Assembly: GCF_020381325.1 (NCBI RefSeq)
Contig: NZ_JAGSPI010000001.1
Coordinates: 1-64,000, forward strand
Length of the DNA stretch: 64,000 nt
From: Providencia vermicola
GTDB lineage: Bacteria; Pseudomonadota; Gammaproteobacteria; Enterobacterales; Enterobacteriaceae
Direction of reading: 5' to 3'
The notes below the pieces were generated by a model, which had not been told where the DNA came from, made no database searches, and saw only the letters and a list, made by a program, of their open reading frames with translations. This document shows, piece after piece, positions 39,651-49,846 of the stretch. A program made the translations under genes and the position numbers. Each line of letters opens with the position of its first letter. Within the stretch, counting starts at the first letter, position 1.

Positions 39651-39672
39651 AAGCAGCGCCGAAGCGCTGCTT
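39651..39672 (-). terminator. Rho-independent terminator of the porin gene
   Basis: AAGCAGCGC (39651-39659) pairs with GCGCTGCTT (39664-39672). On the minus strand the loop is TTCG, a stable tetraloop, and TTTTTTAT follows. Confidence 0.92.
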
Positions 39673-39716
39673 GCAAAAACATGTTACCGTTTTCTAAATT
39701 ATCAGTTAACTGATAA

Positions 39717-40820
39717 TTAGAATTGGTAGATCAGACCTAAACCAACTACGTTATCAGTATTGATACCAACTTGGTCTGTGAATGTATTGTCTTTTAACAG
39801 GTTGATTTTGTAGTCAACAACTGCAGACATGTTTTTGTTGAAGTAGTAGTAAGAACCTACAGAGATATATTTAACTAAATCTTTGTTACCGTATCCACCT
39901 AAGTCTTTACCTTTAGATTGGTTATAACCTAAAGATGGTTTCAGACCAAAGTCAAACAGGTACTGAGCAACTAACTCAACGTTTTCAGTTTTGTTAGCAA
40001 CTAGGTTACCAGAACCGTAACGAGTTGTATTCAGAGTTTGGCCATACATCGCTGCTAAGTAAACATTGTTAGCGTCGAATTTACCACCAACGTTCCATGC
40101 CTGAGCTTTTTGGCCGCCAGCAGTAGTTTTGTTGCGTTGGTCTGGAGTACGAGAAGAGTTAGAGTAACCACCACCCAGAGTCACGCCCCAACCTAAGTCA
40201 TAAGCGGTAGAGAAACCGTAGCCGTCACCGTTGTCTTTACGTGGGTTACCGGAACTTGATTTGTTATCGTCGCCGTTTTTACCTTGATATTGCAGAGCGA
40301 AGCTCAGGCCATCAACATAACCGAACGCGTTGTTGTTACGGTAAGTTAACAGGTTACGGTTACGGCTAGTCATAAAGTTGTCAGACTGAGCCATGGTGTC
40401 GCCGCCCCATAAAGGCATAACGTCGGTCCATGCGTTCGTGTCATAGATTACGCCGTAGTTACGGCCGTAGTCGATTGAACCGAAATCAGCAAATTTTAAA
40501 CCAGCGTATGCTAAACGGTTTTTGTTTTCGTTGCTGTCTTCAGCTTTATTAGTTTTAGTTTCCCACTCAAAACGACCAAAACCAGTCAGTTGATCAGTGA
40601 TTTGAGTATCACCTTTCAGACCTAAACGAACACGAGAATCGTCGCCATCTTCGCTGCTAGTTTTGCCGCTGCCTTTGCCATCTGCAAAGTAGTGACGAAC
40701 GTCAACTTTACCGTAAACGTCTAACTTGTTGCCGTCTTTGTTGTATACTTCAGCTGCGTTTGCTGCACCAGCAGCTAACAGAGCTGGGATAACCATTGCA
40801 AGAATATTGCGTTTCATCAT
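39717..40820 (-). CDS. ompF: OmpF/OmpC-family general porin
   Basis: A trimeric 16-strand outer-membrane porin for small hydrophilic solutes, 367 aa. I start at the first of two tandem ATGs (40820), 8 nt after GAGGG, the same layout as E. coli ompF. The signal peptide [22 protein letters not shown] is followed by [18 protein letters not shown]. The constriction-loop segment PLWGGDT is present, and the protein ends VGLGLIYQF with the C-terminal Phe needed by the BAM machine. Position between aspC and asnS is that of ompF, hence the symbol; functionally it could be closer to OmpC. OmpR-like boxes and a promoter lie upstream. Confidence 0.93.
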   Translation of the reverse strand: MMKRNILAMVIPALLAAGAANAAEVYNKDGNKLDVYGKVDVRHYFADGKGSGKTSSEDGDDSRVRLGLKGDTQITDQLTGFGRFEWETKTNKAEDSNENKNRLAYAGLKFADFGSIDYGRNYGVIYDTNAWTDVMPLWGGDTMAQSDNFMTSRNRNLLTYRNNNAFGYVDGLSFALQYQGKNGDDNKSSSGNPRKDNGDGYGFSTAYDLGWGVTLGGGYSNSSRTPDQRNKTTAGGQKAQAWNVGGKFDANNVYLAAMYGQTLNTTRYGSGNLVANKTENVELVAQYLFDFGLKPSLGYNQSKGKDLGGYGNKDLVKYISVGSYYYFNKNMSAVVDYKINLLKDNTFTDQVGINTDNVVGLGLIYQF

Positions 40821-40951
40821 TATTATTACCCTCATTGGTGTTATTCGGACACCTGCCACTGCCAAAAATAATTCGCAAAAATAATTGGAACTATTTATGA
40901 GAGATTAGTGTCGTCTATGTCGGCGACCAGTGTTCCATTGCTAAATAAATT

Positions 40952-40980
40952 TATCTACCCTCAAAGTGCTACAAAATCAA
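40952..40980 (-). promoter_or_regulatory. Predicted sigma70 promoter of the porin gene
   Basis: On the minus strand TTGATT (-35, 40975-40980) and TAGATA (-10, 40952-40957) are 17 bp apart. The -35 abuts the OmpR-like boxes, as in OmpR-activated promoters. It would give a leader of about 125 nt. Confidence 0.55.
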
Positions 40981-40981
40981 A

Positions 40982-41022
40982 GATTCTGAAACAAATGGTA
41001 ACTAGATGTTTCTAAATGTAAA
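40982..41022 (-). promoter_or_regulatory. Candidate OmpR-binding sites
   Basis: The minus strand reads TTTACATTTAGAAACATCTA, very like the high-affinity OmpR box of E. coli ompC (TTTACATTTTGAAACATCT), then TTACCATTTGTTTCAGAATC, a second likely half-site pair. They sit directly upstream of the predicted -35. The consensus is known; binding here is inferred. Confidence 0.6.
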
Positions 41023-41330
41023 AAATAGAACAAAAAATAATCACTCATCGTACCAGTTTAAAAAATATTACAAAATTAAGGGAACTTTTTTGATAGACGA
41101 TTTGAGCTTTTTTTGAGCAACTTAGAGAGATTTAACTGAAGATTTCTGGTTGGCAAAAAACAAAAATGAAGCAAAAAAGCAGATTATTCTTAGCAATATC
41201 AATGTAGGTGCAATATAACGGGAAATTATAAGGCAATAACGTAAAAAATGTGATCTATTTATCAGATGACTGAAATTAAATGTAACGAGATGAGATAGTT
41301 ATTAAGTGAAAGCATCTCAGGGCTTAATTA
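41023..41330. other. Intergenic region between the porin gene and asnS
   Basis: About 300 bp of AT-rich DNA lie between the OmpR-like boxes and the asnS terminator. It may hold further weak OmpR sites. No gene or RNA was recognised. Confidence 0.35.
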
Positions 41331-41356
41331 TCACGAGCCAACATGCTGGCTCGTGA
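41331..41356 (-). terminator. Terminator hairpin after asnS
   Basis: TCACGAGCCA (41331-41340) pairs perfectly with TGGCTCGTGA (41347-41356), 21 bp past the asnS stop on the minus strand. The T-run after it is poor. Confidence 0.65.
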
Positions 41357-41377
41357 ATAAATACAAAAAAGCAGAAA

Positions 41378-42778
41378 TTAAAATGCTGCGTTTCTTGGGG
41401 TACGTGGGAATGGGATTACTTCACGTACGTTACCGACACCAGTTACATAGGCAACTAAGCGCTCAAAACCAAGGCCGAAACCTGAGTGAGGCACTGTGCC
41501 GTAACGGCGTAGATCACGGTACCACCAGTAATCTTCTTTATTCATGCCCATTTCTTCAAGGCGAGCATCTAACATGTCCAAACGCTCTTCACGTTGTGAA
41601 CCACCGATGATTTCACCAATACCCGGAGCAAGGACATCCATTGCCGCAACGGTTTTACCGTCTTCATTGAGGCGCATATAGAAAGCTTTGATGTCTTTCG
41701 GGTAGTTTTTCACCACGACAGGCGCTTTAAAGTGCTGCTCAGCAAGGTAGCGCTCATGTTCAGAAGACATATCGACACCCCAGTAAACTGGGTTTTCGAA
41801 TTTCTGGCCACAGGTCTCAAGGATTTTGATCGCATCAGTGTAATCCACTTGCGCGAAATCAGAGTTAACAAAACTTTCTAAGCGGTTGATAACGTCTTTA
41901 TCAACGCGTTGTGCAAAGAACTCTAAATCATCACGGCGTTCGGTCAGCGCTGCTTTAAATGCAAATTTCAGCATTTTTTCTGCAAGACCAGCCACATCAT
42001 CTAAGTTTGCAAACGCAACTTCCGGTTCAACCATCCAGAATTCCGCCAAGTGACGGCTGGTGTTGGAGTTTTCAGCACGGAATGTTGGCCCGAAGGTATA
42101 CACTTTGCTCAGTGCTGTTGCGTAGGCTTCACCATTTAACTGGCCTGAAACGGTTAAGAACGCTTCGCGACCAAAGAAGTCTTCACTGAAATCCACTTCG
42201 CCTTTGTCATTACGTGGCAAGTTATTGTAATCCAGTGTAGAGACACGGAACATTTCACCTGCGCCTTCGGTATCAGAAGCGGTAATGATTGGTGTTGAAA
42301 CCCAGAAGTAGCCTTGCTCATCAAAGAAGCGATGAATAGCTTGCGCTAAGGTATGACGAACACGTGCAACAGCACCAATTAAGTTAGTGCGTGGGCGTAA
42401 GTGTGCCGCATCACGTAAGAATTCAACGCTATGGCGTTTTGCTGCCATTGGGTAAGTGTCAGGGTCTTCAACCCAACCAACCACTTTGACTGTGGTGGCT
42501 TCTAATTCAAATGATTGACCTTGACCTGGAGACTCTTTTACCGTACCCGTGACTTCAACGGAACAACCCGTGGTGAGATGCAGGACTTCGTCATTATAAT
42601 TCGGTAAATTATTATTAATGATAGCCTGTAACGGGTTAAAGCATGAGCCGTCATAAACGGCGAGGAAAGAAAAACCAGCATTTGAATCTCTCCTTGTACG
42701 TACCCAGCCTTGAACGGTGACTTCAGAGCCTACCGCCACACGGCCTTGCAGTACGTCGACTACAGGCGCTACTATCAT
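41378..42778 (-). CDS. asnS: Asparaginyl-tRNA synthetase
   Basis: AsnRS charges tRNA-Asn with asparagine. It is a class IIb synthetase with an N-terminal OB-fold anticodon-binding domain ([20 protein letters not shown]) and a catalytic domain. Motif 2 contains [15 protein letters not shown] and motif 3 contains [15 protein letters not shown] near the C-terminus. The ATG at 42778 ([13 protein letters not shown]) gives 466 aa, identical in length to E. coli, with GAGAG 8 nt upstream. The frame is open nine codons further but without homology. An ERIC element begins about 50 bp upstream, so it may lie in or near the promoter. Confidence 0.97.
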   Translation of the reverse strand: MIVAPVVDVLQGRVAVGSEVTVQGWVRTRRDSNAGFSFLAVYDGSCFNPLQAIINNNLPNYNDEVLHLTTGCSVEVTGTVKESPGQGQSFELEATTVKVVGWVEDPDTYPMAAKRHSVEFLRDAAHLRPRTNLIGAVARVRHTLAQAIHRFFDEQGYFWVSTPIITASDTEGAGEMFRVSTLDYNNLPRNDKGEVDFSEDFFGREAFLTVSGQLNGEAYATALSKVYTFGPTFRAENSNTSRHLAEFWMVEPEVAFANLDDVAGLAEKMLKFAFKAALTERRDDLEFFAQRVDKDVINRLESFVNSDFAQVDYTDAIKILETCGQKFENPVYWGVDMSSEHERYLAEQHFKAPVVVKNYPKDIKAFYMRLNEDGKTVAAMDVLAPGIGEIIGGSQREERLDMLDARLEEMGMNKEDYWWYRDLRRYGTVPHSGFGLGFERLVAYVTGVGNVREVIPFPRTPRNAAF

Positions 42779-42830
42779 ATAATTCACTCTCTTCATATTT
42801 AACAATATCTACTTTGACTATCTCAATCCG

Positions 42831-42942
42831 TCATACTTCGAGCCGTAGATGCGTTGGCTTCACAAACCGACCCTAGTCACATACTTGTGTATGCTCCTAG
42901 GGCTCAATTTGCTTGCCGCCTTCCTACAACTCGAATTATTTA
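42831..42942. repeat. ERIC (enterobacterial repetitive intergenic consensus) element
   Basis: The element starts TCATACTTCGAG, continues GATGCGTTGGCTTCAC, has a central palindromic core CCCTAGTCACATAC/GTATGCTCCTAGGG, and ends GCTTGCCGCCTTCCTACAA then CTCGAA. These are the conserved ends and centre of ERIC/IRU elements of Enterobacterales, about 112 bp here against 127 bp in the consensus. It lies between asnS and pncB. ERICs are non-autonomous, fold into long hairpins, and can change expression of adjacent transcripts. Confidence 0.85.
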
Positions 42943-43220
42943 GGATGCCATTCAAATTGTATTAAAACCATTTCATTCATTGTATTGCAGCTTTCTTTAT
43001 TGAGGCGCAAAACAAGGCGTGTATGACGGTTAAAATAGTTAAGTAGGGATATACTTACGAAATCCCATATTTCAGGGGCCAAAGCTCTATGTTACTTGCC
43101 ATTTGTTAGGAAACAAGTAAAAAATCGCGATAAATAATTTCAGTGGAATCGAACGATTATTTTAGAGCTCAAAAACTATAGTAATAGTAAGTGAATAAAA
43201 GAAAAAGAGGGTTTTTGAGC
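42943..43220 (-). other. Remaining asnS-pncB intergenic sequence
   Basis: About 280 bp of AT-rich DNA between the ERIC element and the pncB terminator. The asnS promoter is probably at the ERIC side. Nothing else was recognised. Confidence 0.3.
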
Positions 43221-43253
43221 TCAGCACAAGAAAAGTGTATCTTCTTGTGCTGA
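43221..43253 (-). terminator. Terminator hairpin after pncB
   Basis: TCAGCACAAGAA (43221-43232) pairs with TTCTTGTGCTGA (43242-43253), a 12-bp perfect stem 19 bp beyond the pncB stop. A T-rich stretch follows on the minus strand after a few bases. Confidence 0.7.
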
Positions 43254-43271
43254 ATGAGGAAAAATAGCGGA

Positions 43272-44486
43272 TTAACAGGCTTTTTCCATTTTAGGCAGAT
43301 CAAAGGCTTTTCGGAGTTGATTCACGAATTCATCGTCTTCACAAATCGTTTTGCCCGGGCTATCTGATAATTTAGCGACGGGTTTTCCATTGCACTCGAC
43401 AAGTTTGATGACAATATTCAGCGGCGTTACATGGGGAATATTGCAAGTTAGCCTTGTACCAATGCCAAAAACGAGATTAATACGCTGATGGAAATAGCGA
43501 TATAAATCAAGTGCCTTTTGTAAATCTAAGCTATCGGAGAAAACCAGTGTTTTGCTCATTGGGTCGATACCCAGTTTTTGATAGTGAGCAATGGCTTTTT
43601 CACCCCATTCGATCGGATCCCCCGAATCATGCCGTAATCCTTGGTAGCGCTTCGCAAAATCGACATCAAAGTCGCGTAAAAACGCATCCATGGTGATACA
43701 GTCAGTTAACGCGATGCCAAGGTGATCTGGATATTCGTCTAACCAGCTTTGTAGGGCTTCACGCTGGCTGTTTGCTAGCTCGGGGCTAATTTGCTGGTGC
43801 GCTTGGAACCACTCGTGAGCTTGTGTACCGACTGGGATTAAATCGAGCTCATGGGCCAGTTGGTAGTTACTGGTACCGATAAGATAAGGAAATTCGTTTT
43901 TCAGCATGGAAACAATAGCGGATTGCACTGCATAAGAAAAACGGCGGCGAGTGCCGAAATCCATTAATTTAAAGCCAGACAAATCAAGCTGGTCTTCATT
44001 AGCTTGCGCATAGAAAACGGTTAACAGTTTTCTGAGTTGGCTAACAGCGTCATCGGGAGTGATTTCAGGATGTCTATCTCGCTGCACAATTTCACTAACA
44101 AGTGCAAGCAGCGGGACTTCCCACATGATCACTTCACGCCAAGGGCCACTAATACGAATAGCTAACTGCCCATCGTCATTAGAGGTGACTATGACTTGTT
44201 CAGGGTTAAAGCGGAACGTTTTTAGCCAAGTGAGGTAATCTTCTTGGAAAAAAGGTAAGCGGCGTAGAAATGTCAGTTCATCGTCAGTCAGGGATAAATG
44301 TTCCATCAACTGAACTTGTTGCCTAATTTCATCGGCGTAAGCGCCTAGGAGCTCGCTGCTACGACAGCGGAACTCAGCAACAACCGGTACGTGGTAGTAT
44401 CGGTGGAAAACAGCCTGCTGCATATGAAGCTTGTAAGCATCGGTATCAAGCAGTGATGTAATAATCGGTGTAGCGTCTAAATTCAT
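43272..44486 (-). CDS. pncB: Nicotinate phosphoribosyltransferase
   Basis: PncB makes nicotinate mononucleotide from nicotinate and PRPP with ATP hydrolysis, in the Preiss-Handler NAD salvage route. The N-terminus has [30 protein letters not shown] holds His224, at the place of the phosphorylated histidine of the Salmonella enzyme. The C-terminal part has [15 protein letters not shown] and FGIGTRLT, which form the phosphoribosyl site. Length is 404 aa (E. coli 400). It is monocistronic and divergent from pepN. Confidence 0.97.
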   Translation of the reverse strand: MNLDATPIITSLLDTDAYKLHMQQAVFHRYYHVPVVAEFRCRSSELLGAYADEIRQQVQLMEHLSLTDDELTFLRRLPFFQEDYLTWLKTFRFNPEQVIVTSNDDGQLAIRISGPWREVIMWEVPLLALVSEIVQRDRHPEITPDDAVSQLRKLLTVFYAQANEDQLDLSGFKLMDFGTRRRFSYAVQSAIVSMLKNEFPYLIGTSNYQLAHELDLIPVGTQAHEWFQAHQQISPELANSQREALQSWLDEYPDHLGIALTDCITMDAFLRDFDVDFAKRYQGLRHDSGDPIEWGEKAIAHYQKLGIDPMSKTLVFSDSLDLQKALDLYRYFHQRINLVFGIGTRLTCNIPHVTPLNIVIKLVECNGKPVAKLSDSPGKTICEDDEFVNQLRKAFDLPKMEKAC

Positions 44487-44954
44487 GGCGCGCAGACATC
44501 CTCGCGGAGCTTATCTACTTATATTTAGCAATTTGCTAAATCGTTAAAGTTGCAAAAGTATACCCACTTTAACAAAAGATAGAAGCGTTATTCTATCAGT
44601 CTGTATTGGCGGGGCATATTCAGCTTAATTCGCTCATTTGCTTCTAGGTAAAGCCGTTACATCAGAGAAATCCATTTTGAAACGAGAGCGACTAATGTTT
44701 TAGATACAAAACGATTAATCACGAAAAGATACTAACATGTCGTGAAATATTTGATAGTACTATAGCACCAACAAACAAACGATTTTGTAACAAAACAGCG
44801 ACTATTAAATATAAGAAAGTAACATCAGATAAAAAACAGATAACATCTTTTGATGAAAATGTTTCTCAAATCCGTTCACATTACGGTGTCTTATAGTATT
44901 GTATAAAGCAGCGAAGTAGTGCGATATCGAATATAACGAATTAAAAGGTTACTT
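44487..44954. other. Divergent intergenic region pncB/pepN
   Basis: The 468 bp must contain the promoters of both genes. A possible pepN promoter is TTCACA (44875-44880), a 16-bp spacer and TATTGT (44897-44902). I could not recognise a clear NadR operator or any small gene. Confidence 0.35.
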
Positions 44955-47573
44955 ATGACCCAGTTAAGACAAGCGAAATATCGTCAGGATTATCAAGCCC
45001 CTGATTATACGATTACAGAGATTGACCTCGATTTTAACCTTGATCCTGTTAAGACCGTAGTAACCGCAGTGAGTCAGGTGAAACGCATTAATCCACAATC
45101 TTCAACCTTGGAATTACATGGCGAAGATTTATCATTAATAAGTATCGAAATTGATGGAAAAGCGTGGGCCGATTATCAACAATCTGAAGGTAAATTGATT
45201 ATTAAATCATTACCTGAATCTTTTATGCTGCGTATTGTGAATGAAATTAGCCCTGAAAAAAATACCGCGTTAGAAGGTTTATATGTTTCAGGTGATGCTC
45301 TATGTACGCAATGTGAAGCAGAAGGTTTCCGCCATATTACCTTTTATCAAGACCGCCCAGATGTATTAGCGCGTTACACCACAACCATTACTGCAGACAA
45401 AACGCGTTATCCTTATCTTTTATCTAATGGTAACCGTATTGCAGAAGGCGAGTTAGAAAATGGTCGCCATTGGGTTAAATGGGAAGACCCATTCCCGAAA
45501 CCAAGCTATTTATTTGCATTAGTCGCGGGTGATTTTGACGTATTAAAAGATATTTTTATCACTCGTAGTGGCCGAGAAGTGGCGTTGGAATTATTTGTCG
45601 ATAAAGGTAATTTAGACCGAGCACCATGGGCGATGCAGTCGCTAAAAAATGCCATGAAATGGGATGAAGAGCGTTTCGGTTTAGAGTATGACCTTGATAT
45701 TTATATGATTGTCGCCGTTGATTTCTTCAATATGGGGGCAATGGAAAATAAGGGCTTGAACGTCTTTAACTCCAAATATGTGTTAGCTAAAAGCGATACG
45801 GCAACAGATAAAGATTATCTGAATATTGAATCCGTGATTGGCCATGAATATTTCCATAACTGGACGGGCAATCGCATTACTTGTCGTGATTGGTTCCAAT
45901 TAAGCTTAAAAGAAGGCTTAACGGTTTTCCGTGACCAAGAATTTAGCTCAGATTTAGGTTCTCGATCAGTTAACCGAATTAATAATGTTAAAGTGATGCG
46001 CGCAGCGCAATTTGCGGAAGATGCAAGCCCAATGGCTCACCCAATTCGCCCTGAAAAAGTAATAGAAATGAATAACTTCTATACATTAACAGTGTACGAA
46101 AAAGGCTCTGAAGTCATTCGGATGATCCACACCTTACTTGGTGAAGAAATGTTCCAAGCAGGGATACAGCTGTATGTTCATCGTCACGATGGCAGCGCAG
46201 CCACGTGTGATGATTTTGTCCAAGCAATGGAAGATGCGTCAAATGTCGACTTGTCTTTATTCCGCCGCTGGTATAGCCAATCAGGTACACCAGTATTAAC
46301 AGTACGTGATGAATATTCGCCTGAAAAACAGCAGTATACATTGCATGTTAGCCAAATGACGCCTCCGACGTTAGATCAAACAGAAAAACTGGCTCTGCAT
46401 ATTCCTCTGGATATTGAGTTATATGATGAGGAAGGGGCAGTCATTCCATTAAAACGTGGTGGGAGCGTGGTAAACTCAGTGCTCAACATCACTCAAGAAA
46501 CACAATCTTTTGTGTTTGATGAAGTCCCAACTCGCCCAGTGCCGTCTTTATTACGCGAATTTTCTGCGCCAGTTAAGTTAGATTATAACTATAGCGATGA
46601 ACAATTAGCGTTTTTGATGCAGCATGCCAGCAACGAGTTTTCACGTTGGGATGCCGCTCAGCAGCTGATCAATAACTATGCAAAGATCAATGTTGCTAAA
46701 TATCAAAAAGGTGAAGAACTTGTTTTACCTGAGTCGGTAGTTGATGCTTTCCGTGCCGTTTTATTGAGTGAATCAATCGATCCTGCGCTTGCCGCGTTGA
46801 TCTTAACGCTGCCATCAGAGAATGAAATTGCAGAGCTATTTACGGTTATCGATCCTGTTGCTATCCATGAGGTGATCAACTTTATTCATTACCGATTAGC
46901 CAACGAGATGTCTGATGAATTCCTGACGGTATATCGCTCGATTAATATTGACGGTTACCGTGTCGATCATCAAGATATTGCAAAACGGTCGTTGCGTAAT
47001 GTTTGTTTGCAATATTTAGCGGTGAATGATGATGCCGTGATGGCGAATCAGCTGGTCGAAGATCAGTATAAAAATGCGGACAACATGACGGATTCACTGG
47101 CGGCACTGACAGCAGCTAATGAAGCACAACTGCCTTGCCTCGTACAATTGATGGCTGATTTTGATGAACGTTGGCACCACGATGGTTTGGTGATGGATAA
47201 ATGGTTTACATTGCAAGGTTCAAACCCAGCAAAAGGTACGTTATCAAATGTGCGTAAGCTGTTAAATCACCGTTCATTCAGTATGAGTAACCCGAACCGT
47301 GTTCGTTCATTAGTGGGTGCTTTCACGGCTGGTAACCCTGTTAATTTCCACGCACAAGACAGTAGTGGCTATCAGTTCCTGTATGAAATTCTAGTGGACT
47401 TGAATACCCGTAACCCGCAAGTTGCATCTCGCTTAATTGAACCTCTTATTCGTTTAAAACGCTATGATGAAAAACGCCAAGCTCAAATGCGTAATGTGTT
47501 AGAGCAATTAAAAGAACTCGATAACTTATCGGGCGATTTATTTGAAAAAATTACCAAGGCGTTAGAAAGCTAA
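44955..47573 (+). CDS. pepN: Aminopeptidase N
   Basis: PepN is the main cytosolic M1 zinc aminopeptidase, removing N-terminal residues from peptides at the end of protein turnover. The exopeptidase motif GAMEN is at 261-265, and the zinc site HEYFH is at 297-301 with the third ligand Glu in KEGLTVFRDQEF at about 320. All three sit at the same numbers as in E. coli. Four domains are expected: an N-terminal beta domain, the thermolysin-like domain, a small beta domain and a helical C-terminal domain. Length is 872 aa (E. coli 870). It is monocistronic with its own terminator. The ssu genes that follow pepN in E. coli are absent. Confidence 0.98.
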   Translation: MTQLRQAKYRQDYQAPDYTITEIDLDFNLDPVKTVVTAVSQVKRINPQSSTLELHGEDLSLISIEIDGKAWADYQQSEGKLIIKSLPESFMLRIVNEISPEKNTALEGLYVSGDALCTQCEAEGFRHITFYQDRPDVLARYTTTITADKTRYPYLLSNGNRIAEGELENGRHWVKWEDPFPKPSYLFALVAGDFDVLKDIFITRSGREVALELFVDKGNLDRAPWAMQSLKNAMKWDEERFGLEYDLDIYMIVAVDFFNMGAMENKGLNVFNSKYVLAKSDTATDKDYLNIESVIGHEYFHNWTGNRITCRDWFQLSLKEGLTVFRDQEFSSDLGSRSVNRINNVKVMRAAQFAEDASPMAHPIRPEKVIEMNNFYTLTVYEKGSEVIRMIHTLLGEEMFQAGIQLYVHRHDGSAATCDDFVQAMEDASNVDLSLFRRWYSQSGTPVLTVRDEYSPEKQQYTLHVSQMTPPTLDQTEKLALHIPLDIELYDEEGAVIPLKRGGSVVNSVLNITQETQSFVFDEVPTRPVPSLLREFSAPVKLDYNYSDEQLAFLMQHASNEFSRWDAAQQLINNYAKINVAKYQKGEELVLPESVVDAFRAVLLSESIDPALAALILTLPSENEIAELFTVIDPVAIHEVINFIHYRLANEMSDEFLTVYRSINIDGYRVDHQDIAKRSLRNVCLQYLAVNDDAVMANQLVEDQYKNADNMTDSLAALTAANEAQLPCLVQLMADFDERWHHDGLVMDKWFTLQGSNPAKGTLSNVRKLLNHRSFSMSNPNRVRSLVGAFTAGNPVNFHAQDSSGYQFLYEILVDLNTRNPQVASRLIEPLIRLKRYDEKRQAQMRNVLEQLKELDNLSGDLFEKITKALES

Positions 47574-47594
47574 TTAGCCCACGGTTAAATATAA

Positions 47595-47628
47595 GAAAAT
47601 CCCAGATATTGTCTGGGATTTTCTTTTT
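47595..47628 (+). terminator. Rho-independent terminator of pepN
   Basis: GAAAATCCCAGA (47595-47606) pairs with TCTGGGATTTTC (47612-47623) around a 5-nt loop, followed by TTTTT, 21 bp after the pepN stop. Confidence 0.92.
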
Positions 47629-47903
47629 CAGCGAGTAACCGCATGACAATAGGACATCTCCAGCTTATATGAAACCTAATTTGCAGTGATAAATTCAACT
47701 AAACGCATTTTTATTGATTTTTTCATGGCACATAAGCGTTCAAATAGGGTAATCTATAGCGCGTTTTATCCGACGAAACATCGTTTGCACTTTAGTGTCC
47801 ACTAAAGCTTATGTTCATAAAGCTTAATTGCTGGTGGCATTGGGTGCGTGCGACATGATGTCTTTCTTATTGAAACGCACTAGCAGAATATAGGTTATTG
47901 GAT
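47629..47903 (+). other. pyrD upstream region
   Basis: The region between the pepN terminator and pyrD should hold the pyrD promoter. ACGAAACATCGTTTGC at 47773-47788 resembles a PurR operator but has two extra central bases, so I do not call it. No gene was seen. Confidence 0.35.
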
Positions 47904-48914
47904 ATGTTATATCACCTTGCCCGCAAGGCACTATTCCAGTTCGACCCCGAAAAAGCGCATGAAATGACTTTTCGCCAGCTTCAACGTTTAAACCATTCCC
48001 CTTTTCAATGTCTGATTCGCCAATCTGTTGCTACCAAACCAACCCAATGCATGGGACTCTCGTTTAAAAATCCACTTGGGCTTGCCGCGGGTTTGGATAA
48101 AGACGGTGAATGCATTGACGCATTTGGTGCGATGGGCTTTGGTTTTGTAGAAATTGGTACCGTGACGCCACGTCCTCAGTCAGGAAATGATAAGCCAAGG
48201 CTTTTTCGCTTAGTTGAAGCGGAAGGGATCATTAACCGCATGGGGTTTAATAATAAGGGTGTTGATAACCTTGTTGAGAATGTGAAAAAATCCAATTATG
48301 GCGGGATCATTGGTATTAATATTGGTAAAAATAAAGATACACCTGTTGAGCAAGGCAAAGATGATTACCTTATTTGTATGGATAAGGTATATGCACATGC
48401 AGGTTATATTGCCATTAATATCTCGTCACCAAATACACCAGGTTTGCGTTCATTACAATATGGTGAAGCACTCGATGATTTATTAAGTGGAATAAAAGCA
48501 AAGCAATTAGAACTGCAATCGTTGCACAATAAGTATGTCCCTGTTGCTGTTAAAGTGGCACCTGATTTATCCGAAGAAGAAATTATTCAAGTCACAGATA
48601 GCTTAGTCCGACATAATATTGATGGTGTTATCGCAACTAATACCACGCTAGATCGCTCTCTTGTCCAAGGTTTGAATCACTGCAATGAAATGGGGGGATT
48701 AAGCGGGCGTCCTGTTCAATTAAAAAGTACCCAAGTGATTAAGCTTATTTCCCGTGAATTAAATGGCAAACTTCCGATTATTGGTGTGGGTGGAATAGAT
48801 TCATTAACCGCCGCACGTGAAAAAATGGAAGCAGGTGCTTCATTAATTCAAATTTATTCTGGTTTTATTTATCATGGGCCAAGGTTAATTAAAGATATTG
48901 TCAATCATATCTAG
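47904..48914 (+). CDS. pyrD: Dihydroorotate dehydrogenase (quinone), class 2
   Basis: PyrD oxidises dihydroorotate to orotate with FMN and membrane quinone, the fourth step of pyrimidine synthesis, on the inner face of the membrane. I start at the ATG at 47904 ([20 protein letters not shown]), which gives 336 aa as in E. coli; an in-frame TTG two codons earlier is less likely. The N-terminal helices form the quinone tunnel. [20 protein letters not shown] and NRMGFNN bind FMN, and [12 protein letters not shown] holds the catalytic Ser of class 2 enzymes. GVGGIDS and QIYSGFI complete the phosphate site. Confidence 0.97.
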   Translation: MLYHLARKALFQFDPEKAHEMTFRQLQRLNHSPFQCLIRQSVATKPTQCMGLSFKNPLGLAAGLDKDGECIDAFGAMGFGFVEIGTVTPRPQSGNDKPRLFRLVEAEGIINRMGFNNKGVDNLVENVKKSNYGGIIGINIGKNKDTPVEQGKDDYLICMDKVYAHAGYIAINISSPNTPGLRSLQYGEALDDLLSGIKAKQLELQSLHNKYVPVAVKVAPDLSEEEIIQVTDSLVRHNIDGVIATNTTLDRSLVQGLNHCNEMGGLSGRPVQLKSTQVIKLISRELNGKLPIIGVGGIDSLTAAREKMEAGASLIQIYSGFIYHGPRLIKDIVNHI

Positions 48915-48935
48915 TAAATTGTAAATTTACTTAAC

Positions 48936-48961
48936 AAGGGGGTTTCTTTATGCCCCCTTTT
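48936..48961 (+). terminator. Rho-independent terminator of pyrD
   Basis: AAGGGGG (48936-48942) pairs with CCCCCTT (48953-48959) around a 10-nt loop, followed by Ts, 21 bp after the pyrD stop. Confidence 0.85.
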
Positions 48962-49165
48962 AAACTATATTGCTAATAGTGGCTATTTTTATATCAATTT
49001 TATTTCAATTTTCAGCGAATGTGTTATTTGATAATAACATTATCCGGTTGTCTGCAAGGTGAATTATTTAGCGTATAAAAATTAGCTGTAGAGTAAATTT
49101 AGGAAAGATCGTATTGATGATCGTTCTTATATATATTTACCGGTAAATCGCTAAAGGATCCGTTT

Positions 49166-49711
49166 ATGAATATTAAACCAGATGATCATTGGCGTTGGTA
49201 TTTTGATCATGACCATGACAGGGTGATGTTAGATCTCGCCAACGGCATGATATTTCGTTCATGTTTTCCAGCTAAAATGCTGACGGTATTTGCTCGTAAT
49301 GAAATGCCATTTAGTATTGAGGATGCTGGGGAATTTTATTTATTTGATGAGCAAGCTAAACGATTAAATATTACACAAGAAGAGCGTGCTGAATTAGTGC
49401 TTAATAGTCTTGTTGCTTATCGTTTTCTAAAACCACAGATGCCAAAAAGTTGGTATTTTTCTTCATTTCACGCGATTAGTACGCCAAAACAAGGGCAAAT
49501 TATTCAAGTATGTTTAGAAAATAGCCATCATTATTCCACATTTATTATTGCGGAAGCAGGTTCTTGTGCAAGTTTGTGTTTATTGGCAGAGCCAGTTTTG
49601 GAATTACCTGATCGTGTTTTAAGATTTTGTGATCCAATTAAGATCATGAATGATCGTATGCTTGAATATTCATCTAAAGCCAAAAGACAGTTATATGGAA
49701 ATGTAGTTTGA
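49166..49711 (+). CDS. zapC: Cell division protein ZapC
   Basis: ZapC (YcbW) binds FtsZ and promotes lateral bundling of its protofilaments at the Z-ring in the cytoplasm. It is 181 aa (E. coli 180), with the family opening MNIKPDDHWRWYFD and the segment MLDLANGMIFRSCF. There is no membrane segment. It lies between pyrD and ycbX, the conserved position, and is convergent with ycbX across a 13-bp hairpin. Confidence 0.95.
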   Translation: MNIKPDDHWRWYFDHDHDRVMLDLANGMIFRSCFPAKMLTVFARNEMPFSIEDAGEFYLFDEQAKRLNITQEERAELVLNSLVAYRFLKPQMPKSWYFSSFHAISTPKQGQIIQVCLENSHHYSTFIIAEAGSCASLCLLAEPVLELPDRVLRFCDPIKIMNDRMLEYSSKAKRQLYGNVV

Positions 49712-49791
49712 TTGATCATCATAGATCACATCAAAAAACGAATAAATAAAATTATTCTTTCAGTATGATCATTAATTTGGTTGTTGGAACG

Positions 49792-49829
49792 TTAACACCA
49801 TCATAAATAAAAATAGATGATGGTGTTAA
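49792..49829. terminator. Hairpin between convergent zapC and ycbX
   Basis: TTAACACCATCAT (49792-49804) pairs perfectly with ATGATGGTGTTAA (49817-49829). The 13-bp symmetrical stem lies between the two stops and could serve either strand; U-runs are weak. Confidence 0.65.
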
Positions 49830-49846
49830 ATATCCAAAATTAAATT

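Noticed and set aside
41353-41610. 85-codon plus-strand frame over the end of asnS
   Set aside because: It is antisense to the most conserved part of asnS (motif 3), without any match of its own.
47773-47788. PurR operator upstream of pyrD
   Set aside because: The half-sites are similar but separated by two extra bases, which would put them out of register for PurR.
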